This document shows, one piece after another, positions 52,750 through 61,220 of a DNA stretch of 64,000 nt; positions within the stretch are counted from its first letter, which is position 1, and every line of letters begins with the position of its first letter. The position numbers and the translations under genes were made by a program. Source of the stretch: Seohaeicola_A nanhaiensis (lineage in GTDB: Bacteria > Pseudomonadota > Alphaproteobacteria > Rhodobacterales > Rhodobacteraceae); assembly GCF_042654245.1 (NCBI RefSeq), contig NZ_JBHSGI010000026.1, forward strand, positions 1 through 64,000, given 5' to 3'. A model generated the notes under the pieces. That model was given only the letters and a program-made list of their open reading frames with translations. It was not told where the DNA came from and did not search any database.

Positions 52750-53803
52750 TCATGTATCAGGCCTGTTGCGCGGCAAACACATGACCGCTGGCCGGTATGG
52801 AGCTGCGCGGCTCTGGTGCAAAGGTTCTAAAGCGTTTTGCGTGTAATCTGAGGCATATCCTGCAGCTTTGAGGAAGTTCGAGCATTCGTCTGGATTGAAC
52901 ATGTCACAGATGTCGCCAAGAGCTTCGAACAAGGCATCATAGGTCCTGGCGCCGATCCGCCTCAGGTGAGCTTTGAGTTTGGAGAAGGCCATTTCGATCG
53001 GATTGAGATCGGGGCTGTAGGCAGGCAAAAACAGGAACCAGCAGCCTCTCTTGCGCAGTGCTTCGGCGGCGCGCTGGCTCTTGTGTGTGGACAGGTTGTC
53101 GAGGATGACGACGGTTCCGGGATCAAGCGCCGGGGCCAGTTGCGTCTCGATGTAGGTGTCGAAGGCGGGACCGTTCATCGCCCCTTTGATCACCCATGGC
53201 GCGATCAGGGCGTCCTGCGTCAGCCCAGCGATGAAGGTCTGCGTGCCCCATTTGCCGAATGGGGCTGTGCCGTACAGCCGCTCCCCGACAGGGGCACGTC
53301 CGCGGAGCCGCGTGAGGTTCGTCTTGACCGCCGTCTCGTCGATGAAGACCAGCCTGTGCGGTTCCAGGCGCATGCGAGGCTGGCGGCGCATGATCCAATC
53401 GTGACGGGCCTGGCGGAGCGCGGGCCGATCACGCTCGGCTGCGATCAGTCCTTTTTTTATATGACAGTCCAGCCCGTTCGAGAGCACGGTGCAGCGAGGA
53501 GAACTGAACATCTACGCCATGTGTTTCCGACAGGGCTGCGGCCAGTTCCTTGAGCGTGATGTCCGGTTCGGCCTGCACGATCTCCAGCAGAAACTCCCGA
53601 TGCGGTGCGAGTTTGCCAAACTGACCAGCGGGGCGGCCCTGCAGCTTGGGACGCGCAGCGCCATGGTCTCGATGCTCTGCTGCAAACCGAACCGCCGTCG
53701 CCGCGCTCACCCCGAAAAGCCGCCCTGCAGACCGGGCTGAGTTTCCCTTGGCAACGTATGCGCAAATCCGTTCCCGAAGATCTAAAGAGTAAGGCTTGCC
53801 CAT
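52750..53803 (-). CDS. IS630-family transposase (two frames joined at an A7 run)
   Basis: The N-terminal frame starts at the ATG at 53803 (GGGAGG upstream; KPYSLDLRERICAYVAKGNS) and ends near 53429. The C-terminal frame continues with FIDETAVKTNLTRLRGRAP, VVILDNLSTH and YSPDLNPIEMAF. They meet at seven As (53452-53458). Here a +1 shift is needed, the opposite of copy 1. The C-terminal frame lacks a stop inside the element and runs on to 52750, beyond its left end. Confidence 0.82.
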
Positions 53804-53884
53804 GATCCACCTCCCAAAAGAAGTGAATCAAACAAACAGCCTCCTGTGAATCCACTTTCGATTCAGATCAAACGCAAACCGCTT
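52830..53884 (-). mobile_element. IS630-family insertion sequence, copy 2 (apparently full length)
   Basis: 1055 bp flanked by TA (52828-52829 and 53885-53886). The terminal inverted repeats agree at about 21 of the first 24-25 positions: AAGCGTTTTGCGTGTAATCT on the left against AAGCGGTTTGCGTTTGATCT on the right, read inward. It has inserted between an IS21 fragment and an IS66 fragment. Confidence 0.9.
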
Positions 53885-53929
53885 TAGGACGCTACCCGGG
53901 TCAGTTCTCGGTGGAAATCAACACCAAGG

Positions 53930-54455
53930 TTGCAAAGAGCGGATAAACGTATCGACGCGATCTTCGATATCGAGCGTGAAATCAATGGCAAGGCCGCAGG
54001 CACACGCACATGCTTGGCCGCGCGACATGAACGATCAAGCCCATTGGTCGAAGGTCTGCGTAGCTGGTTGATCGCAGAGCGCGGCAAGCTGTCGAAACAC
54101 AACGGCGTCGCCAAAGCCATCGACTACTTCACCACCCCTAAACATGGTCGGTGGGCGGCCTTCACAGCGCTCCTCGACGACGGGCGCATCTGCCGGCCCA
54201 ATAACGCCGCCGAACGCGCCCTCAGAGGAATTTACCCTTGGACGCAAGTCATGGCTTTTTGCGAGCTCAGAGCGCGGCGGCGACAGAGCCGCCTTTATGT
54301 ATACTCTTATCGTAACGGCAAAAATGAATGATATCGACCCCCAAGCATGGATGGCCGATGTGCTTGCCCGCCTTCCAAACATCACAATCTCGCGCGTGCA
54401 TGAGCTGCTCCCGATGCATTGGAAGGCTGAAGTTGAAGGTATCAAAGCCGCGTAG
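53930..54455 (+). pseudogene. IS66-family transposase (TnpC), 3' fragment with frameshift
   Basis: The first frame reads IDAIFDIEREINGKAAGTRT, RWAAFTALLDDGRICRPNNA and AERALRGI. A single extra A near 54229 then shifts the frame, and the sequence continues as LGRKSWLFASSERGGDRAAF, IDPQAWMADVLARLPN and HELLPMHWK. These are the last ~170 residues of an IS66 transposase. The 5' part is missing, cut by IS630 copy 2. Confidence 0.85.
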
Positions 54456-54518
54456 CCGCGGCTCTCGCCGGTTGCTTACTCCGTTTCTGCGGTTGTCGCA
54501 GATGATCGGGAAGCGATT

Positions 54519-55715
54519 TCAACCGTCTTTTTGGTTAATGATCAGTTCTGCATTCTCGGGCAGTTCCGAAACAATGCTCACCTCGTCGGCGCGGATTCGT
54601 GCATGCAGTTTGAAGGTCTCTGCTGCGGCTGTTTCCGCAGCAGAAGCATCGGCACCGTCTTCCAGCACAAGCGAGATGCGGATCATGTCGCGATCGTTCT
54701 CGCGCGTTACCACGGCCTGCGCGGCCTTCACGCCGGGCGAGCCGATGACGACTTCCTCGACCACGCGCGGATAGACGAAAATCTCGCGCACTTTCACCGC
54801 AGCGCCGACCCGGCCCTGCAGTGCGGAAATCCGGCTGATGCTGCCATCCGCGTTGCTCTCCAGCGCAAAGGCGCTGTCGCCGGTGCCAAACCGAATCATC
54901 GGCCAGGTGGCATCGCGCGCGGTCACAACAACCTCGCCCGGTTCCCCGTGAGCGACCTGTTCTCCACTGACCGGATCGCAGATCTGCACAACGCGGTCGG
55001 GATGAACCACATAGCCGTCGCCGCCATCCTCATAGCCGACAAGGCCCAGATCGGCGGTGGCATAGGCTGCCCAGGTGGACACGCCGTAATCGGCCTCGAT
55101 CCGGCGGCGCTTGGCCATCCAGTCACCCATCTCACCACCGAGGAAGGCCGTTTTCACCTTCCAGGCGTCGCGGCCATAGGTTTCGATCACCTTGTCCGCC
55201 AGCGTCAGGAAAAACGCGGTGGATGCGCAGATCGAAGTGACGCCGGTTTCGACGATGATCTGCGCCTGAAGCTCGGTATTGCCGACGCCGCCGGGAATTA
55301 CGGTGGCCCCGGCGGCCTGTGCCGCTTCGTCGAACAAAAGCCCCGCCGGCACGAGGTGATACATCCAGGTGTTCAGGATGATGTCGCCCGCGCCCACGTC
55401 GGCCGATCTGAACAGCAGGTCCAAGCCGTGTCCACCGCCGCCCGAAAGCGACGGCTCGAAGATCGGGCCGGGCGACACGTAGATCCGGCCGACATCCCTT
55501 AGATCGACTGCGAGAAACCCGCCGAAGGGTGGGTTGGCGCGCTGGAGCTTGAGAAGTTCTTCCTTCTTCATCACCGGCAGCCGTGACAGATCTGCCAGAG
55601 ACCTGACGGTCGCCGGATCGAATCCGGCAGCCGCAAATCGTGATTTCAGCCCAGGGGCCCTTTCGGCTGCGGCGGCATAGGCCTGAGCTATGTCCTTGTA
55701 GATGTCTTCAGACAT
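54519..55715 (-). CDS. PaaK-like adenylate-forming protein lacking the ATP phosphate loop
   Basis: 398 residues from the ATG at 55715 (GGGAGG 7 bases upstream). The fold blocks of the phenylacetate-CoA ligase family are recognisable: DLSRLPVMKKEELLKLQ, GDIILNTWMYHLVPAGLLFD, YATADLGLVGYE and MIRFGTGD. The S/TSGTTGxP loop is absent, and the position reads FVSP-like IYVSPGPIFEPSLSGG. It may be a ligase with altered ATP binding or have another role. Last gene of the 60007-54519 operon. Confidence 0.82.
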   Translation of the reverse strand: MSEDIYKDIAQAYAAAAERAPGLKSRFAAAGFDPATVRSLADLSRLPVMKKEELLKLQRANPPFGGFLAVDLRDVGRIYVSPGPIFEPSLSGGGGHGLDLLFRSADVGAGDIILNTWMYHLVPAGLLFDEAAQAAGATVIPGGVGNTELQAQIIVETGVTSICASTAFFLTLADKVIETYGRDAWKVKTAFLGGEMGDWMAKRRRIEADYGVSTWAAYATADLGLVGYEDGGDGYVVHPDRVVQICDPVSGEQVAHGEPGEVVVTARDATWPMIRFGTGDSAFALESNADGSISRISALQGRVGAAVKVREIFVYPRVVEEVVIGSPGVKAAQAVVTRENDRDMIRISLVLEDGADASAAETAAAETFKLHARIRADEVSIVSELPENAELIINQKDG

Positions 55716-55742
55716 GACCATGCCTCCCTGTGCAGTCGTGGT

Positions 55743-56552
55743 TTAAAGCGGGCAGTCCTTGCGGAAGTTCGGCGCGCGCTTCTCGCGATGCGACAGCACC
55801 CCTTCCTTGACGTCTTCGCCCATGAACCCGAGCATTTCAAGCGCAGTCGAGGCATCGAAGATCGGGCCAGCCTGGCGCAGCCAGTTGTTCAGCGAATATT
55901 TGGTCCAGCGGATCGCGCTTTGCGAGCCGTTGGCCAGTTCGACGGCCGTGTCCAAAGCGGTCTGCTGCAACACGTCATCTTCGACGCACATGGACACCAG
56001 CCCGATGCGCTCGGCCTCTTCGCCGGACACCGGCTTGCAGGTCATCAGATAGTACTTCGCCTTGGCCATCGAGGTCAGCAATGGCCAGATGATTGCCGCG
56101 ACATCGCCAGCGGCAACGCCCAGACGCGGGTGACCGTCAACGATCTTGGCCTTCTTCCCGGCGATCGAGATGTCGGCCAGGATGGCCACCACAAGGCCGG
56201 CACCGGCGGCAGGACCGTTGATGGCGGAAATGATCGGCTTGTTGCAGTTGATGATGTTGTAAACGAGGTCTTTGGCCTCTTTCCACGTCTTCATGATCTC
56301 GTACGAATTGCCGATCATGTTTTCGATCAGGCTGAAATCGCCGCCAGCAGAAAACGCCTTGCCCGCGCCGGTCACGATGACCACACTGATGTCGGGGTCG
56401 CGGTCGATGTCGAGCCACATGTCGGTCATCTGGGTGTGGGTTTCCGCATCTACGGAATTGAAGGACTCAGGGCGGTCGAACGTGATGCGCAGGACGCGAT
56501 CAGCCGGGTAGTCGAATTTCATCTTGTGATATTTTGCGTAACGGTCAGACAT
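55743..56552 (-). CDS. Crotonase family protein without either classical hydratase glutamate
   Basis: 269 residues. FSAGGDFSLIENM is the first oxyanion block and AINGPAAGAGLVVAILADIS the second. The two hydratase glutamates are replaced by Val (GLVVA) and His (VDGHPRLGV) by eye alignment. The C-terminal EGVLSHREKRAPNF is normal. A simple hydratase role is unlikely; dehalogenase-, decarboxylase-, hydrolase- or lyase-type chemistry is possible. It lies between the paired acyl-CoA dehydrogenase genes and the PaaK-like gene. Confidence 0.85.
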   Translation of the reverse strand: MSDRYAKYHKMKFDYPADRVLRITFDRPESFNSVDAETHTQMTDMWLDIDRDPDISVVIVTGAGKAFSAGGDFSLIENMIGNSYEIMKTWKEAKDLVYNIINCNKPIISAINGPAAGAGLVVAILADISIAGKKAKIVDGHPRLGVAAGDVAAIIWPLLTSMAKAKYYLMTCKPVSGEEAERIGLVSMCVEDDVLQQTALDTAVELANGSQSAIRWTKYSLNNWLRQAGPIFDASTALEMLGFMGEDVKEGVLSHREKRAPNFRKDCPL

Positions 56553-56579
56553 GGTTCTTTTCCTCCTCAGGGTATGGGT

Positions 56580-57731
56580 TCAGTCAGGCAATCCGAGGAC
56601 GGCCTTGGACAGGATGTTTCGTTGGATTTCGTTCGATCCGCCGTAAATCGTCGTCGGTCTGGCCTTGTAGAAGCTCGCAAGGACATCGACACTTACATTG
56701 CCGACCTGAAGCGGGCCGACGGTGCCGCCATCGGGGCCGGCGGCCTCGATCATCAGTTCGGTGATGCGCTGAAAGCACTCGGTCACCCAGATCTTGAGCA
56801 TCGAGACATCGGCGCCCAGCGTCTCGCCACGCTTCAGTTGGTCCGCAAAACGGGCATAAAGCGCCGCGTGATCTTCGACATCGAGCGCGGCCTGGGCAAA
56901 ACGGTCGCGAAAAACCGGATCGTCGTACGCGCCACGGCCTCGGGCGAAACTTTCAAGCTGCCCCAACGCGTTCTGGGCCAGGCTTGGCGAGCCGATGAAG
57001 ATGCGCTCGAAGCTCAGGAGCGCCTTGGCCATGCTCCAACCCTTGTTCAACTCGCCCACGAGGTTCTCGCGGGGGGTACGGGCATTGTCGAAGAAGACTT
57101 CGCAAAACTCCGTCTCACCCGACAGGGTTGTGATCGTGCGCACGTCGACACCGGGCTGATCCATCGGAGCGAGCAGGAAGCTGATGCCCTGCTGCTTCTT
57201 CGGCGCGTTCGGATCGGTCCGAACCAGCATGAAGATGTGCGAGGCATCATGCGCCATCGTGGTCCAGATCTTCTGGCCATTGATGACGAAATCGTCGCCG
57301 TCAATCTCGGCACGCGTGCGCAGGTTGGCCAGATCGGACCCGGCGCCGGGCTCGGAGTAGCCCTGGCACCAGATGTCTTCGCAGCTCAAAATACGTGGCA
57401 GCCAATAGTCTTTTTGTTTCTGAGTGCCAAACTTGATGATCAGGGGGCCGACCATCTGCACACCCATGTCTCGGCCACGGTTGACACCCCCGCGCTGCTG
57501 CTCTTCGTAGAAGATCAGCAGCTTGGCGGCGTTCAGCCCCATGCCGCCGTATTCCGCGGGCCAGGCCGGCGCAACCCATCCCTTGGTGTGCAGCTTGCGA
57601 TGCCAATGTTCGATCTCGGCGAATTTCGGGCGGTGTGGCAGATGGCGCAGTTCTTCGGGGTATTCCGTCTCGAAGAACTGGTGCACCTCTTTTCGGAACT
57701 CTGCATCGCTCATAGCGTTCCAGTCGGTCAT
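56580..57731 (-). CDS. Acyl-CoA dehydrogenase, catalytic subunit of a probable hetero-oligomeric pair
   Basis: 383 residues from the ATG at 57731 (GAGGGAG upstream). QGYSEPGAGSDLANLRTRAE and NGQKIWTTMAHDASH are the cofactor loops. A Glu lies in LLSFERIFIG (E242), while the MCAD position has IYGGSNEIQ. It closely resembles the FadE-type alpha subunits of steroid-degrading alpha2beta2 enzymes. Its start overlaps the stop of a second dehydrogenase gene that lacks this Glu. Confidence 0.9.
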   Translation of the reverse strand: MTDWNAMSDAEFRKEVHQFFETEYPEELRHLPHRPKFAEIEHWHRKLHTKGWVAPAWPAEYGGMGLNAAKLLIFYEEQQRGGVNRGRDMGVQMVGPLIIKFGTQKQKDYWLPRILSCEDIWCQGYSEPGAGSDLANLRTRAEIDGDDFVINGQKIWTTMAHDASHIFMLVRTDPNAPKKQQGISFLLAPMDQPGVDVRTITTLSGETEFCEVFFDNARTPRENLVGELNKGWSMAKALLSFERIFIGSPSLAQNALGQLESFARGRGAYDDPVFRDRFAQAALDVEDHAALYARFADQLKRGETLGADVSMLKIWVTECFQRITELMIEAAGPDGGTVGPLQVGNVSVDVLASFYKARPTTIYGGSNEIQRNILSKAVLGLPD

Positions 57732-58855
57732 TGTGCGACTCCCTCTTCTTCGCGCGCGTCGAGCCAAATCCGCCTGTGATATACGTCGTCGCCCAACCAG
57801 GCCGACAGCACCAGCGCCCGGTTCAGATAAAGCCCGATGTCAAACTCGTCAGTATAGCCGACCGCCCCGTGCAGCTGAATCGCGTCGCGGGTGACTTTCC
57901 TGGCGGCCGTGACCGCCCGTGCCTTGGCCCGGCTGGCCAGACGTGCGCGGATACTTGCGTCGGTTTCGCCATCCATCCGCATCAGAACTTCGCGCACTGC
58001 GGCCTGCGCGACCTCGCACATCACGTTCAGGTCGACGGCGCGGTGCTGGATGACCTGGAAGGATCCGATCGGCTTGTCGAACTGCTCGCGCGTCTTGATG
58101 TAGTCGAGCGTAATCTCGAAGGCGCGCTGGCTCAGGCCGACAAGCTCGGCTGCGGCAAGCGCCGTTGCGTCGGCCACAGCCTCGGACAGCGCTCCCTGAA
58201 CCGCGGCACCGCAGGCCAGCTCCGCAGCCGGCGTTCCTGAAAAGGAAAGCTCGCCCAAGGAACTGCCATCGGCCTGCGCCCGCCTGGTCGTAACAAGCCC
58301 ATCCGCGCTGGCCTCGGCCAGAACCAGAACCGGGCCACCATCTGCTTCGGCTACAACAAGGAAACCCTGCGTTTCTGCCGCGCCAACCACCCAGGCCTTG
58401 CCGCCGGTCAGCTTTCCGTCCGCATACCGGCAGGTCGCAACAGCGGGAGCGCCGCCCGGACCACGTTCCTGCCAGGCAACCGCCAGCGATGCCTCGCCGC
58501 CGATAAGCTGTTCCAGCTTCGGATGCTCCGGGCAAAGGCGGCGCAGAAGGCCTAGGCCAAGACCAATCGTCGCCACGACCGGTTCCGGGGCGATCACGCG
58601 GCCGACCTCTTCGGCGATAACGCCACCGGCAGCCAGGCCCATGCCAAGCCCCCCCTGTTCTTCGGGCACGGCCACGCCAAAAACACCGGCTTCGGCCAAT
58701 TCCCGGACCATATCCGGGTCAAATTCGCCCCCGGCATCGCGGAGCTTTCGCGACCGTCCACTTCCGCCCGCGCGGTCAAACAGCGTGCGCGCGCTTTCGC
58801 GCAGCAGGCGAAGGTCTTCTTCTTGTTCGCTGGATTGCATATCAACCTGTGTCAT
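57728..58855 (-). CDS. Acyl-CoA dehydrogenase-like subunit lacking the catalytic glutamate
   Basis: 375 residues. The dehydrogenase fold is clear from FGVAVPEEQGGLGMGLAAGG, ITLDYIKTREQFDKPIGSFQ, VIQHRAVDLNVM and AIQLHGAVGYTDEFDIGLYL. The catalytic-Glu helix instead reads AVADATALAAAE, and the C-terminal block reads LVLSAWLGDD. It overlaps the active dehydrogenase gene by 4 bases. As in ChsE1-ChsE2-type enzymes, it is probably the structural/FAD-binding partner. Confidence 0.88.
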   Translation of the reverse strand: MTQVDMQSSEQEEDLRLLRESARTLFDRAGGSGRSRKLRDAGGEFDPDMVRELAEAGVFGVAVPEEQGGLGMGLAAGGVIAEEVGRVIAPEPVVATIGLGLGLLRRLCPEHPKLEQLIGGEASLAVAWQERGPGGAPAVATCRYADGKLTGGKAWVVGAAETQGFLVVAEADGGPVLVLAEASADGLVTTRRAQADGSSLGELSFSGTPAAELACGAAVQGALSEAVADATALAAAELVGLSQRAFEITLDYIKTREQFDKPIGSFQVIQHRAVDLNVMCEVAQAAVREVLMRMDGETDASIRARLASRAKARAVTAARKVTRDAIQLHGAVGYTDEFDIGLYLNRALVLSAWLGDDVYHRRIWLDAREEEGVAQ

Positions 58856-59291
58856 TTCGTTTTCGCTTCATCATCAATGGGACGTCAGCAGAAAGAACCA
58901 CCTCGCCCTTGGGGTTCCTGACGCTGAGCGTATAGTGCAAAACACCTCGATCGGGCTTGCTTTTGGACGGCGTGACCGAGTTGATAGTCATTTCGATATC
59001 GAGGGGTTCATCCGGGCGGACAGGCAGCAGCCAGCGCAGATTCTCGAAGCCCATGCCGCCGATATTGGCCACATTGACCATCAATTCCGTCACGACAGGT
59101 TTGAACACCTCAAGCACGGTCTGAAATCCCGAGGCGATCAGGCTGCCATGTATCGCGGTCGCATAGTCTTCGTCGGTGTGCAGCCGTTGCGGGTCCCACT
59201 CCTGGGCAAAGGCCTTTATGGACTGTGCGCTCATCGGGGCGCTGCGAAAGTGAAAGACTTGGCCCGACTCGAAATCGTCAAGATATTTCAA
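58842..59291 (-). CDS. MaoC-like hotdog hydratase
   Basis: 149 residues. WDPQRLHTDEDYATAIHGSL contains the Asp and His of the MaoC/R-hydratase motif (D-x4-H) and the HG turn. One hotdog domain is present, so it probably works as a dimer to hydrate an enoyl-CoA. It overlaps both neighbours (4 and 14 bases), and tight coupling to the dehydrogenase pair suggests it acts on their product. Confidence 0.87.
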   Translation of the reverse strand: MKYLDDFESGQVFHFRSAPMSAQSIKAFAQEWDPQRLHTDEDYATAIHGSLIASGFQTVLEVFKPVVTELMVNVANIGGMGFENLRWLLPVRPDEPLDIEMTINSVTPSKSKPDRGVLHYTLSVRNPKGEVVLSADVPLMMKRKRNDTG

Positions 59292-60007
59292 GCGGCCCCC
59301 TCCTTTGCGAAACCGGAATCATACCCGCTCGAATCTTTGGAGATTCTCACCCGGTTGAACTCTTCCAGTTTCGGGTAGGTTTCCTTGAAGGCCGTCAGGA
59401 ATTCCGCCATCGGCGCATCGACGTAAAGACCCCGGTCGTTCACATACTCCATGTGGCGCTGGTCCTTCTCGTCGAATTCGTGGAAAAGAGCATCATGATA
59501 GCCGTCAAAGACCAGAGGCTTGACCCCGAATCGTTCACACAGCTCTATGTTGAAAGCGGGTGTGACCTTGTAGGATTCACCACCCAGCCACAGTTGAACG
59601 TAGCCGTGATAGATAAAGAGATCGGTCCCCATCAGCTCTTGCAGCTTGGGTGTATTCAGGTGGTTGCGCACATCCGCGAACCCCAAAGCGGCGGGGATAC
59701 CGACGGAGCGCAGACAGGCCGCAAGCAGGATTGCCTTGGGAACGCAGAACGATGCCTCCGCCCCGGCGATCCGGCTGGCACGGTAAGAATCTTCATCCAG
59801 CGCAAAACAATACGGGTCGTAACGGATATCGTCGCGAACCGCTTCGAACAGGCGGATCGCCTTGTCTCGTTTGGTCGCGTCCACAGGAAGATCGCGCAAG
59901 GCCGATGTGACGAAACCCTGCACTTCGAGGCTGTCGCTTTCAACAAAGTGCGACGGCGAGACAAAGCGCGCAGCTTCTGTCGGGAGGTCGTCGTGGGGTT
60001 GGGCCAT
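59288..60007 (-). CDS. Transglutaminase-like domain protein
   Basis: 239 residues from the ATG at 60007; a weak ribosome site makes the start uncertain. The core SFCVPKAILLAACLRSVGIP (Cys 88) and YHGYVQLWLGG (His 134) match transglutaminase-like cysteine peptidase folds. The expected Asp seems replaced in YKVTPAFN. It is the first gene of an acyl-CoA oxidation operon and directly follows operator E. Its role is unknown; it may act as a hydrolase or amidase on the substrate, or on a CoA adduct. Confidence 0.83.
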   Translation of the reverse strand: MAQPHDDLPTEAARFVSPSHFVESDSLEVQGFVTSALRDLPVDATKRDKAIRLFEAVRDDIRYDPYCFALDEDSYRASRIAGAEASFCVPKAILLAACLRSVGIPAALGFADVRNHLNTPKLQELMGTDLFIYHGYVQLWLGGESYKVTPAFNIELCERFGVKPLVFDGYHDALFHEFDEKDQRHMEYVNDRGLYVDAPMAEFLTAFKETYPKLEEFNRVRISKDSSGYDSGFAKEGAA

Positions 60008-60025
60008 TGGATCTGTCCATCTTTT

Positions 60026-60041
60026 TCTAACAATTGTTAGA
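60026..60041. promoter_or_regulatory. Operator copy E, perfect palindrome TCTAACAATTGTTAGA
   Basis: A perfect 16-bp palindrome 18 bp upstream of the transglutaminase-like gene. On the minus strand its right half with following bases gives TAGAAA as a -10-like box; the -35 is less clear (TTTCCA, 20 bp away). It probably controls the 60007-54519 operon. It also lies 32 bases after the end of the AMACR-like gene, in the gap between two minus-strand operons. Confidence 0.85.
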
Positions 60042-60073
60042 TTACAATCTGGAAACCTGCGGGTCAACGAGAT

Positions 60074-61210
60074 TTATTCTGTTTTTCGCAAGTCCTGGCC
60101 AAAGCGGGTATTGTCTTCCCCCAAGGCCGCAGCACGTCCGGCCGAACTTGCCGCAGAACGGAATTCCGGTGCAATTGGCAGCGGCAGCGCCGGTACCTCC
60201 CGACCGGAAATGTTCAGCTTCCGCTCGAATACGCCGCGTGCGATGAAATGCGGATCGGCCGCAGCTTCGGCGGGCGTTTTCACGACGGAACAACAACAGT
60301 CCGCCGCGGCCAGCAAAGACTCCCAATGGGTCGAGGGCTGGTCGCCCAGACGGCGCGTCACTTCCGCAACACTGGCATTGGGGTCGGACCAGTCATCACG
60401 AAGCTCCTGCGGCAGGCCGATGACATCGCAGAACGACTGCCAGAACTTTTCTTCCAACGCGCCAACGGCAATCTGACGTCCATCCGCAGCCGTATACAGC
60501 CGATACCGGGCCAGACCGCCTGTCAGGCGGCTGTGGCCGCTCTCGATGTTCTGCCCGGCGATCACAGCTTCGGCATGGGCCCAGTAGGCAAAGGCAAACG
60601 CCCCCTCGGACATGGCGATATCCAGATGCGTCCCCTGACCGCTTGCCTGCCGCGCAATCAGGGCCAGCAGGATATTCACCACCGCCGGATAGGTTCCGCC
60701 CCCGATATCAGCGACCAGCCCGAAGGGTATGGTTGGCTGGGCATCCGGACCACGGCTCAGTGACAGAATCCCCGAATCGCCCACATAATTGAGATCATGC
60801 CCGGCAGTCGAAGCCTTCGGGCCGGTCTGTCCATAGCCGGTGATCGAACAATAGATGAGACCGGGATTGATCTCGCGCACGGCCTCGTATCCCAGACCGA
60901 GCCGGTCCATCACTCCGGGGCGAAATTGCTCTACCAGAACATCGGCCTTTTCAAGCAAAGGGCGCAGAACATTCATTGCGCCCTTTGACTTGAGGTCGAT
61001 TGCCACCGACCGCTTGCCGTGATTCAAAACAGCGAAGCCAATGCTCTCCCCGTCTATTTTCGGCGCGGTCAGGCGTGCGTCCTCACCCGTGCCCGGACGC
61101 TCGAACTTGATAACCTCGGCCCCGGCTTCGGATAACATGAGCGTGGCCATCGGGCCGGGAAGAAGGGTACTGAAATCCAGCACCAGGATATCCTTGAGCG
61201 GCTGTGTCAT
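60074..61210 (-). CDS. CaiB/BaiF family protein resembling alpha-methylacyl-CoA racemase
   Basis: 378 residues. FSTLLPGPMATLMLSEAGAE, GTGEDARLTAP, NHGKRSVAIDLKSKG and ITGYGQTGPKASTAGHDLNY are family blocks. The racemase residues His (AGHDLNY), Asp (FGLVADIGGG) and Glu (AVGALEEKFW) are all present at the positions known from mycobacterial MCR. Racemisation of 2-methylacyl-CoA is needed before S-specific dehydrogenases can act on isoprenoid or steroid side chains. Last gene of the 63658-60074 operon. Confidence 0.9.
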   Translation of the reverse strand: MTQPLKDILVLDFSTLLPGPMATLMLSEAGAEVIKFERPGTGEDARLTAPKIDGESIGFAVLNHGKRSVAIDLKSKGAMNVLRPLLEKADVLVEQFRPGVMDRLGLGYEAVREINPGLIYCSITGYGQTGPKASTAGHDLNYVGDSGILSLSRGPDAQPTIPFGLVADIGGGTYPAVVNILLALIARQASGQGTHLDIAMSEGAFAFAYWAHAEAVIAGQNIESGHSRLTGGLARYRLYTAADGRQIAVGALEEKFWQSFCDVIGLPQELRDDWSDPNASVAEVTRRLGDQPSTHWESLLAAADCCCSVVKTPAEAAADPHFIARGVFERKLNISGREVPALPLPIAPEFRSAASSAGRAAALGEDNTRFGQDLRKTE

Positions 61211-61220
61211 CGTCCCTCCC

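Noticed and set aside
49991..53884. Two IS630 copies in the same orientation as the ends of a composite transposon.
   Set aside because: The ~1.8 kb between them holds only other IS material and no cargo gene, and the two copies differ clearly in sequence, so joint mobilisation is unlikely.
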